A stretch of 6,391 nucleotides of DNA from Clostridia bacterium. Its GTDB lineage: Bacteria > Bacillota > Clostridia > Christensenellales > Aristaeellaceae. The notes under the pieces were generated by a model. The model was not told the origin of the DNA. It ran no database searches and saw only the letters and a program-made list of their open reading frames with translations. The position numbers were made by a program, and so were the translations under genes. The stretch lies in contig CAAEEC010000171.1 in the NCBI GenBank assembly GCA_900754755.1, positions 1-6,391 of the forward strand, in the 5' to 3' direction. Shown here one piece after another: positions 1 to 4,389 of the stretch. Within the stretch, counting starts at the first letter, position 1. Each line of letters begins with the position of its first letter.

Positions 1-110
1 CGCCGCCTGTGCGGCCTGCGCCGCTTTCGCCTCTTCCGCAGCCTTGGCGGCCTGCGCCGCCTTCTCCGCTTCCGCGGCCTTGGCGGCTTCCTCCGCGGCG
101 CGCGCGCGCT
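1..110 (-). repeat. Degenerate Ala/Glu/Lys-coding repeat within infB
   Basis: The DNA repeats imperfect units built from GCC/GCG (Ala) codons alternating with AAG, GAG or CAG. It encodes runs such as KAAEAEKAAQAAKAAEEAK near residues 103-121 of the IF-2 frame. It is low-complexity coding sequence rather than an independent element. Such linkers commonly vary in length between related strains, and the repeat continues to the window edge. Confidence 0.6.
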
Positions 111-387
111 CTTTTTCCGCGCGGCTGGCCGCTTCCTGAATTTCCGAAACCTGCTCGGTGGAATACCCCGTCATGTACGTCGCGGCGGCCTCATATTGCT
201 TGCGGAGCGCCTCTTTGGCTTCCATTTCCAAGCGTTGCTTTTCCGTGCGATTCAGATCGTCGGAAATTTTTTTGAGCGCACCATACGTATCCTGCGCCTG
301 CTTGCGGGCCCGGGACACAGTTTCGAACAGCATTCCCGCGTTCGTGCTCAATTGCTTGGTGGCGTCTTGCACCTTGACTTTGGTCAT
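1..387 (-). CDS. infB: Translation initiation factor IF-2, N-terminal part (partial, runs off left edge)
   Basis: These are the first 129 codons of an open frame that leaves the window. The call rests mainly on position, directly after ylxQ at the end of rimP-nusA-ylxR-ylxQ, where Gram-positives encode IF-2, the GTPase that brings fMet-tRNA to the 30S subunit. The protein opens with MTKVKV, as many IF-2s do. Residues about 20-70 are charged and probably helical. Residues 85-129 are almost only Ala, Glu, Lys and Gln, like the flexible linker ahead of the IF-2 G domain. The G domain lies outside the window, so the identity is not proven here, and the usual IF2_N motif is hard to see. The ATG at 387 is the first possible start because an in-frame TAG (391-393) lies one codon upstream. 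A GAGGGG (400-405) sits 12 nt from the ATG, a rather long spacing. The ylxQ stop is 16 nt upstream, so the gene is cotranscribed. Confidence 0.75.
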   Translation of the reverse strand, partial: MTKVKVQDATKQLSTNAGMLFETVSRARKQAQDTYGALKKISDDLNRTEKQRLEMEAKEALRKQYEAAATYMTGYSTEQVSEIQEAASRAEKERARAAEEAAKAAEAEKAAQAAKAAEEAKAAQAAQAA

Positions 388-403
388 TCCCTAAATGCAC
401 CCC

Positions 404-730
404 TCAATCGTATTGCTTGGCCGCTTCCCCCACGGCGCGGATGATGCCGCGGGCAAAAGAAGCGTCCGTCACCGCCGCTGCCATTCGCCCGGCCTTCCCG
501 GTTTCCCGCGAAAGCACGCCCGAAGGCAACTGCAAACATTCCACGCGCATGTATGTGCATGCGTCGCGAATCGCCTTTTTTGTGCCGTCCGAAGCGGAAG
601 CATCGAAGAGCGCCAACACGCCTTCCCCGCTCTTGACGGCCTTTTCCGTCCCCTGCGCGCCCGTTATCAGTTTGCCTGCGCGCATGCACAGGCCCAATAT
701 GGCGTAATTTTTATTCTCCTGCCTGTGCAC
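404..730 (-). CDS. ylxQ: YlxQ, L7Ae/L30e-family ribosome-associated RNA-binding protein
   Basis: This is a 108-residue protein of the L7Ae/L30e/Gadd45 fold, whose members bind kink-turn-like RNA. Its precise cellular role is poorly defined. The N-terminal signature ILGLCMRAGKLITG (residues 11-24) corresponds to the LGLxRRAGKLxxG motif of YlxQ. It is followed by a charged helix with TEKAVKSG and a strand GVLALFDASAS, where the family has its 'LVLLAxDAS' strand. The position between ylxR and infB is diagnostic. No ATG fits. The GTG at 730 is preceded by GGAGG (740-744) with 9-nt spacing and gives the expected short N-terminus; an ATG at 769 would add 13 residues without family resemblance. The start overlaps the end of ylxR by 20 nt, pointing to translational coupling. 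Length agrees with the family's roughly 100 residues. The exact start is less certain than the identity. Confidence 0.88.
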   Translation of the reverse strand: MHRQENKNYAILGLCMRAGKLITGAQGTEKAVKSGEGVLALFDASASDGTKKAIRDACTYMRVECLQLPSGVLSRETGKAGRMAAAVTDASFARGIIRAVGEAAKQYD

Positions 731-992
731 GAATTTCCGCCTCCAGGCGCTCGTAAATTTCCTCCCCAATGGAGGTTTCCAGCGCCCGTTCCAGCGCGCG
801 GGACTTGCGCGCCTTCTTCAGGCACTGCTCCGAAAGGCAGATATACGCCCCCCGGCCCGGCGCCTTTCCCTTCAAATCGATGCCAATTTCCCCTTCCGGC
901 GATTTGACAATCCGGCGCAATTCTGCCTTGGGGCGCATCTCCCGGCAGCCCAGGCACATGCGCATTGGCACCTTTTTCGGCTTGATTCCCAT
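711..992 (-). CDS. rnpM: RnpM (YlxR), RNase P modulator / nucleic-acid-binding protein
   Basis: This is a 93-residue YlxR-family protein. Residues 9-21 (PMRMCLGCREMRP) hold the family's CxxCR motif. Residues 46-52 (GRGAYIC) are the hallmark GRGAYxC loop, and a basic helix follows (KKARKSRALERAL). YlxR of Gram-positives has been described as an RNA-binding protein that modulates RNase P, hence rnpM; older work discusses a role in transcription. The ATG at 992 shares one base with the nusA TGA (TGATG), and an AGGA (999-1002) lies 6 nt upstream, so reinitiation from nusA is likely. The C-terminus overlaps the ylxQ start by 20 nt. Length is normal for the family. The family assignment is firm; the molecular role comes from orthologues. 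Confidence 0.93.
   Translation of the reverse strand: MGIKPKKVPMRMCLGCREMRPKAELRRIVKSPEGEIGIDLKGKAPGRGAYICLSEQCLKKARKSRALERALETSIGEEIYERLEAEIRAQAGE
740..744 (-). promoter_or_regulatory. Shine-Dalgarno of ylxQ, supporting a GTG start inside ylxR
   Basis: Read on the minus strand this is GGAGG, 9 nt before GTG at 730 and inside the 3' end of ylxR. It is the only strong site near the conserved start of the protein. Confidence 0.65.
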
Positions 993-2185
993 CAGATTTC
1001 CTGTTCTTCCTCCCCGGTTTCCGGCGCAACGTCCACCGCTTCAGCGGCGTCCATCGCTGCTTCCTGCTCCTGTGCTTCGGCCGCCTGCGCTTCCTGCGCC
1101 GCGGCTTCCTCGGCCAGTTGCATGGCGGCGGCTTCCGCCTGGCTTTGGCTCTTGATATCGATCTTCCAGCCGGTGAGCTTGGCGGCCAGGCGGGCGTTCT
1201 GCCCTTCCTTGCCAATGGCCAAGGAAAGCTGGTTGTCCGGAACGACCACGCGCGCAGCCTTTTCCCGGTCGGAAACGAACACATGGATCACGCGCGCCGG
1301 GTTGAGCGCGTTGGCGATGTATTCCGCCGGATCGCTCGCCCACTTGATGATATCGATCTTTTCGGTCTTCAGTTCATTTACCACGTTTTCCACGCGCATG
1401 CCGCGCGGGCCCACGCAGGAACCCACCGCGTCGATCATGGAATCGTTGGAATGCACGGCCATCTTGGTGCGGTAACCGGCTTCGCGCGCGATGGCGCGAA
1501 TCTGCACCGCGCCGGAGCGGATCTCCGGCACTTCCAGCTCGAACAACCGCTTGACCAGCCCCGGATGCGTGCGCGAAACCGTGATCTGCGGGCCGCGCGG
1601 GCTGCGCGACACGTTGAGCACATACACCTTCAGGCGGTCGTTGGGGCGAATCTCCTCGCCCGGCATGCGCTGGGAAGCCTCCAGAATGCCTTCCGTACGC
1701 CCGATTTCCACAAAGACGTTGTCGTTGCTCTCCACGCTCTGCACGATGGCGGTGAGCACCTCGTTTTCCTTTTCAATGTATTCATCGTAGATCACGCCGC
1801 GCTCGGCCTCGCGCATGTGCTGCACGATCACCTGCTTCGCCGTTTGCGCGGCGATGCGGCCAAAATCGCGCGGGTTGACCACCACGGGAATCCGGTCGCC
1901 CAGGCCATACCGCGGGTCGATCTCCCGCGCTTCTTCCAGGGTGATCTCCGTATGCGGATCCTGCACTTCTTCCACAACGCTCTTCTGCGCGGTGATTTCC
2001 ACATCGCGGCCATCGAAGGTGACGCGCACATCGGAATTGCGGCCGTAGTTTTTCTTATAGGCGGAAATCAGCGCGGCCTCGATTGCGTTGATCAGCGCGT
2101 TCCGGTTCATTTTGCGCTCGCGCAATATGGAATCGATCGCGCTGGACAAATTTTCCGTTTCTGGTTTGACTTTTCTCGTTGCCAT
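992..2185 (-). CDS. nusA: Transcription termination/antitermination factor NusA
   Basis: This is a 397-residue NusA, which binds RNA polymerase and nascent RNA and controls pausing, intrinsic termination and antitermination. In order it shows the polymerase-binding N-domain (about 10-135, with IEAALISAYKKNYG and DFGRIAAQTAKQV), an S1 domain (about 139-205, ending GPQITVSRTHPGL), KH1 with VGSCVGPRGMRV (255-265), and KH2 with QLSLAIGKEGQNARLAAKL (319-337). It lacks the C-terminal acidic repeats of E. coli NusA, as usual for Gram-positives. Instead, residues 346-397 form an Ala/Glu/Gln-rich tail, so the protein is somewhat longer than the roughly 370 residues of Bacillus NusA. Two starts are possible: GTG at 2191 or ATG at 2185. 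The AGAGGAG (2194-2200) lies 8 nt from the ATG but only 2 nt from the GTG, so ATG is preferred. The rimP stop is 5 nt upstream and ylxR overlaps the stop, which indicates an operon. Confidence 0.98.
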   Translation of the reverse strand: MATRKVKPETENLSSAIDSILRERKMNRNALINAIEAALISAYKKNYGRNSDVRVTFDGRDVEITAQKSVVEEVQDPHTEITLEEAREIDPRYGLGDRIPVVVNPRDFGRIAAQTAKQVIVQHMREAERGVIYDEYIEKENEVLTAIVQSVESNDNVFVEIGRTEGILEASQRMPGEEIRPNDRLKVYVLNVSRSPRGPQITVSRTHPGLVKRLFELEVPEIRSGAVQIRAIAREAGYRTKMAVHSNDSMIDAVGSCVGPRGMRVENVVNELKTEKIDIIKWASDPAEYIANALNPARVIHVFVSDREKAARVVVPDNQLSLAIGKEGQNARLAAKLTGWKIDIKSQSQAEAAAMQLAEEAAAQEAQAAEAQEQEAAMDAAEAVDVAPETGEEEQEI

Positions 2186-2190
2186 TGCCA

Positions 2191-2688
2191 CTACTCCTCT
2201 ATGTCGTCCTCTTCTGCCGAGGAATCGCTCAAAATGCTTTCGTCGATCTCCACCACAGGCTTAGCCAGCGCAATGGCCTTCAGCGGATACTCGCGCTCCT
2301 CGCCGTCCACCACCAGGCGCACCGCGCCATCAAACAGGCCGGCCAGCGTGCCCGTCACCTGCTTTTGACCCTCTTGCGGCCGGTAAAAGCGAAGTTCCAC
2401 CTGGCTGCCCACCGCCCGCGCGTAATCGCCCGGTTTTTTCAGCGGGCGATCCACCCCCGGGGAGGACACCTCCATATAATCATAATCCACATCGTCGAAC
2501 AGCGGCTGCACGGCCTTGTGATAGGTTTCCAAATCGTTGAGTTCAACGCCCGTCGGCTTATCTACGAATATGCGCAAAAAACGACCCGCAGGTTCTTTTG
2601 CGAGCTCTACATCCACCCATTCCAGTCCCATGCGCTCCGCCTCGCGGCGAGCGGCGCTTTCCGCCCTCGTAAGCGGCGATTGTTTCAA
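2191..2688 (-). CDS. rimP: Ribosome maturation factor RimP
   Basis: This 165-residue protein acts in the cytoplasm on 30S subunit assembly. The N-terminal alpha/beta domain includes GLEWVDVELAKEPAGRFLRI (about 21-40). The central EVSSPGVDRPLK signature (about 73-84) is the most conserved RimP motif. A C-terminal SH3-like beta domain follows (about 85-150: VELRFYRP, TGTLAGL, YPLKAIALAKPVVEI), then an acidic tail (SSAEEDDIEE). Length is close to the usual 150-160 residues. The start is TTG at 2688; no ATG or GTG fits, and a strong GGAGGGG (2694-2700) lies 5 nt upstream. rimP is the first gene of the operon running to infB, and a promoter with a leader of about 200 nt precedes it. Its TTG overlaps the TGA of a possible leader ORF (TTGA). 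The stop is 5 nt from the nusA ATG. Confidence 0.96.
   Translation of the reverse strand: MKQSPLTRAESAARREAERMGLEWVDVELAKEPAGRFLRIFVDKPTGVELNDLETYHKAVQPLFDDVDYDYMEVSSPGVDRPLKKPGDYARAVGSQVELRFYRPQEGQKQVTGTLAGLFDGAVRLVVDGEEREYPLKAIALAKPVVEIDESILSDSSAEEDDIEE
2194..2200 (-). promoter_or_regulatory. Shine-Dalgarno of nusA, deciding between GTG and ATG
   Basis: Read on the minus strand this is AGAGGAG, inside the last codons of rimP. The 8-nt distance to ATG (2185) is optimal, while the GTG at 2191 is only 2 nt away, so the annotated start is the ATG. Confidence 0.75.
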
Positions 2689-2870
2689 TAAATCCCCTCC
2701 AACACCCGCGCAGCGGCCTGCGCGCCATCACCACACGAAAGAAGGCTGGCGGCACGCTTCTCCGCCGCCTTCTGCCCGCCAGGTTGCTCTTGCCAGCTAT
2801 ACATCTTGCCAGCTATGCAAAAGGAGCCGGCTTTCCACCGGCGCCTACCTGTGGGCGGCACATATGGCAT
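2685..2870 (-). CDS. Possible 61-residue leader ORF coupled to rimP (hypothetical)
   Basis: An ATG at 2870, about 23 nt downstream of the predicted transcription start, opens 61 codons that fill nearly all of the rimP leader. The frame ends in a TGA overlapping the rimP TTG (TTGA). An AAGG lies 9 nt and a GAGG 4 nt before the ATG; the AAGG is partly inside a small hairpin (2878-2890). The product has no recognisable family. It starts MPYVPPTGRRRWKAG, has two Cys and two Trp, and its second half is Ala/Lys/Glu-rich and probably helical (QKAAEKRAASLL). Open frames of this length arise by chance in G+C-rich DNA, so coding status is uncertain. It could equally be a non-coding structured leader. 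Confidence 0.25.
   Translation of the reverse strand: MPYVPPTGRRRWKAGSFCIAGKMYSWQEQPGGQKAAEKRAASLLSCGDGAQAAARVLEGIY
2694..2700 (-). promoter_or_regulatory. Shine-Dalgarno of rimP fixing a TTG start
   Basis: Read on the minus strand this is GGAGGGG, 5 nt before TTG at 2688 (7 nt if the core GGAGG is counted). It is the best ribosome binding site near the N-terminus and is the reason for choosing a TTG codon. A 7-bp hairpin (2707-2724) begins only 6 nt upstream of it. Confidence 0.8.
2707..2724 (-). other. Hairpin directly upstream of the rimP ribosome binding site
   Basis: On the minus strand CGCGCAG pairs perfectly with CTGCGCG around a GCCG loop (7 bp, all but one G-C). Its 3' end is 6 nt before GGAGGGG, so it could influence ribosome access. 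In such G+C-rich DNA a hairpin of this size can also occur by chance. Confidence 0.45.
2741..2772 (-). other. Strong stem-loop in the rimP leader
   Basis: On the minus strand, GAAGGC plus GGCGG pair with CCGCC, a bulged A, and GCCTTC, giving 11 bp around a 9-nt loop. The sequence after the stem is TTTCG, too short a U-run for a convincing intrinsic terminator. It may act as a pause or attenuator element. Confidence 0.5.
2788..2816 (-). repeat. Two direct copies of a 13-nt sequence in the rimP leader
   Basis: On the minus strand ATAGCTGGCAAGA occurs at 2804-2816 and again, identically, at 2788-2800, a period of 16 nt with 3 nt between. Each copy contains GCTGGC, which can pair with GCCAGC (2745-2750) in the 3' arm of the downstream stem. 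It may be a recent tandem duplication or a paired binding site. Confidence 0.75.
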
Positions 2871-2899
2871 CTATCCTCGCCTTCTTGGCGAACACATTG

Positions 2900-2928
2900 A
2901 TTATACCACTTTGCCGCCCAAATTACAA
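2900..2928 (-). promoter_or_regulatory. Sigma-A-type promoter of the rimP-nusA-infB operon
   Basis: On the minus strand a perfect -10 hexamer TATAAT (2900-2905) is preceded by a 17-nt spacer and TTGTAA (2923-2928), matching 4 of 6 bases of the -35 consensus TTGACA. It lies in the most A+T-rich stretch of the window, 43 nt after the stop of the WG-repeat gene. The predicted transcription start is near 2893, giving a leader of about 205 nt before rimP. No extended -10 TG is present. Inferred from sequence only. Confidence 0.8.
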
Positions 2929-2971
2929 CCGCATTTTTCCCTTTTGCGCGCGGTTTGAGGCAAATTTCCCA

Positions 2972-4303
2972 TTAAGAATCCATCTCAAAGCGCACAATCC
3001 AATTGCCTGAAGCGTCGATCATGCCCTCCGACAGGCCCTGCCGGGCAAAAAACCGGTTTTCGCCCACGCTGTAGAGCACCTCGTATTCGCAGGGCAAAAG
3101 CTCGTTTCCATCCTCATCCACCAATCCGCTGCGGATCTGCGAAGGATCCCAAGTGATGTAACTGTCCACGCCGCCGGTATCGACTTCCACCACGCTAAAC
3201 GCATCCACGATAAAGCATTCGCGCCCGCCGTGCAGGCCCGCGGAGGTAAGCGCCTGGAAGGGGCCCGCCACCGCTTTGCCCGCGAAATCGTACAAATACA
3301 CGCTTTGCTCGCCATATTCCCCGGTGGAAACCACCGCGCGGTTTTCGCCCACGGTGACGCTCGCGCCGGGCGCGAGGGAAAGGAGCGTGCCGCCATCCGC
3401 GCCCACCAGCCGCACCTCTTCCGGCAGGTAGATCACGGCGTAGTCCCCATAGTGCGCGGCGTAGACCTCCGCGCCGGGGAACGAAGCGATTTGCTGGCGC
3501 GTAGCCGCGTCGTAAAGATACACGCCCTCGCCATACACCGTGGCGGTGATGAGGGATCCGTTCCCATATTCCACCACATCGAACCGCGGCTCGAGCAGCC
3601 ACGCGCCGCTGCCATCGATCAGGCCCATGCCCTCCTGCGTGGCCGCGCAGGCCATGCCGTCGGAAAACGCGCCCGCGTACAGGAAATTTGGCGCAATCGC
3701 CCATTCGCCCTGCGCGTTCAAATAGCCGTACGCCTCCGTTTGCGAGGACAGCGCGGGAATCCGTCCCTCCGAAAAGGACTCGCCCAGGTCGATCACGGAA
3801 ATATCGGTTTCGCGCTCGTCCCCGCTGGCTTTGAGCGCGTACACCGCGTCCATGGTGGTGTCCCACGGGTCCGTGCGCAAAGCCAGAAAGCCCAGGAAAT
3901 CTCCCTGCCCATCGCCGATGAGCCGCGTATACTCACAGGGCACGAGCGGATTGCACTGCGCGTCCATCGCGCCAAAGTGCCCGTCTATTTCATAATAGAT
4001 CACGCCGTCGCGGCATTCGAGCGAAGAATACAGCGCCTGCGTGAGCGCGTTCCCTTGCGCGTCCGCCAGCGCGAAGCGCGTGCGCAAAAATCCATCCTCG
4101 CCGGTTTCATACACGCCCAGCGCGTAAAATCCGCCGCCAATGGCATAGATCTCCATATACTCCTGCGGCGGAACCAGCACTTCGCCCTCGGGCGTGACCA
4201 GCGCGTCTTCCTCGGCCAGGTTCAGCGCGATCGCCTCCGCCAACGCGCCAGCCGGAAGCGCCAGCAACAGCGCCAGCGCGCAAGCCAACAATTTTTTCAT
4301 CAT
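2972..4303 (-). CDS. Secreted or surface WG-repeat protein, function unknown
   Basis: This is a 443-residue protein with an N-terminal signal peptide: Lys-Lys after the start, a hydrophobic core LLACALALLLALPAG, and a likely cleavage after ALA near residue 22. No lipobox Cys or later membrane segment is evident, so export is expected. The body contains degenerate WG-type beta repeats. Examples are GHFGAMDAQCNPLVPCEY (about 108-125), YGYLNAQGEWAIAPNFLYAG (about 192-211), MGLIDGSGAWLLEPRFDVV (about 226-244), SGLVDEDGNELLPCEYEVLY (about 392-411) and GMIDASGNWIVRF (about 427-439). Such repeats are common in clostridial exported proteins, mostly uncharacterised. GGAGG (4309-4313) lies 5 nt before ATG 4303 and 8 nt before ATG 4300, so either Met of the MM pair may be the start. 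It sits 86 nt after polC with no clear promoter, so read-through is plausible. It is not part of the conserved polC-rimP neighbourhood. Confidence 0.88.
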   Translation of the reverse strand: MMKKLLACALALLLALPAGALAEAIALNLAEEDALVTPEGEVLVPPQEYMEIYAIGGGFYALGVYETGEDGFLRTRFALADAQGNALTQALYSSLECRDGVIYYEIDGHFGAMDAQCNPLVPCEYTRLIGDGQGDFLGFLALRTDPWDTTMDAVYALKASGDERETDISVIDLGESFSEGRIPALSSQTEAYGYLNAQGEWAIAPNFLYAGAFSDGMACAATQEGMGLIDGSGAWLLEPRFDVVEYGNGSLITATVYGEGVYLYDAATRQQIASFPGAEVYAAHYGDYAVIYLPEEVRLVGADGGTLLSLAPGASVTVGENRAVVSTGEYGEQSVYLYDFAGKAVAGPFQALTSAGLHGGRECFIVDAFSVVEVDTGGVDSYITWDPSQIRSGLVDEDGNELLPCEYEVLYSVGENRFFARQGLSEGMIDASGNWIVRFEMDS

Positions 4304-4389
4304 CGCATCCTCCGTATGGTTTTTGCGAGCCAGGGCGCACATTCGCGCGGCTCCCTATTTGGACGCGCGCAGCGCCGCGTTCGTTCCCC
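4304..4389 (-). other. polC to WG-repeat gene intergenic region
   Basis: This 86-nt G+C-rich spacer contains a possible imperfect hairpin (4327-4353: GAGCC and GCGC arms with a 3-nt bulge). No U-run follows it on the coding strand, and there is no recognisable -35/-10 pair. I see neither a terminator nor a promoter, so the WG-repeat gene may be cotranscribed with polC. Confidence 0.4.
4309..4313 (-). promoter_or_regulatory. Shine-Dalgarno of the WG-repeat gene
   Basis: Read on the minus strand this is GGAGG, followed by two adjacent in-frame ATG codons at 5 and 8 nt. It rules out an upstream ATG at 4342, which would add 13 residues ahead of the signal peptide. Confidence 0.7.

Larger units (their letters stand above)
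2689..2893 (-). promoter_or_regulatory. Structured 5' leader of the rimP operon (class not recognised)
   Basis: From the predicted transcription start to rimP there are about 205 nt with no established gene. In transcript order there is a small hairpin CGCC-5 nt-GGCG (2878-2890); a 6-bp hairpin with a GGAAA loop (2826-2842); two copies of a 13-nt direct repeat (2788-2816); a stem of 6+5 bp with one bulged A (2741-2772); and a 7-bp hairpin next to the rimP ribosome binding site (2707-2724). The arm at 2746-2752 can also pair over 7 bp with 2776-2782, excluding the larger stem. This resembles an attenuator layout, but no run of U follows the stems. I recognise no known riboswitch or protein leader. 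Regulation by NusA or a ribosomal factor is speculation. Confidence 0.4.

Noticed and set aside
395..907. 170-codon open frame on the plus strand
   Set aside because: It spans antisense to both ylxQ and ylxR, is Pro/Arg-rich with no recognisable motif, and has no supporting promoter or ribosome binding site.
1118..2368. 416-codon open frame on the plus strand
   Set aside because: It is antisense to nusA and part of rimP, with composition rich in His, Arg and Ala. The nusA frame on the other strand has unmistakable S1 and KH domains.
2741..2772. Leader stem-loop as a proven intrinsic attenuator
   Set aside because: The stem is strong, but the following U-tract is too short and interrupted, so it is reported only as a structure.
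2927..2955. Possible terminator after the WG-repeat gene
   Set aside because: Only a 6-bp stem (AACCGC/GCGGTT) with a 17-nt loop forms. There is no real U-run after it, and its 3' arm runs into the -35 element of the rimP promoter.
4327..4353. Hairpin between polC and the WG-repeat gene as an intrinsic terminator
   Set aside because: The stem is interrupted by a 3-nt bulge, and on the transcribed strand it is followed by a run of A rather than U.
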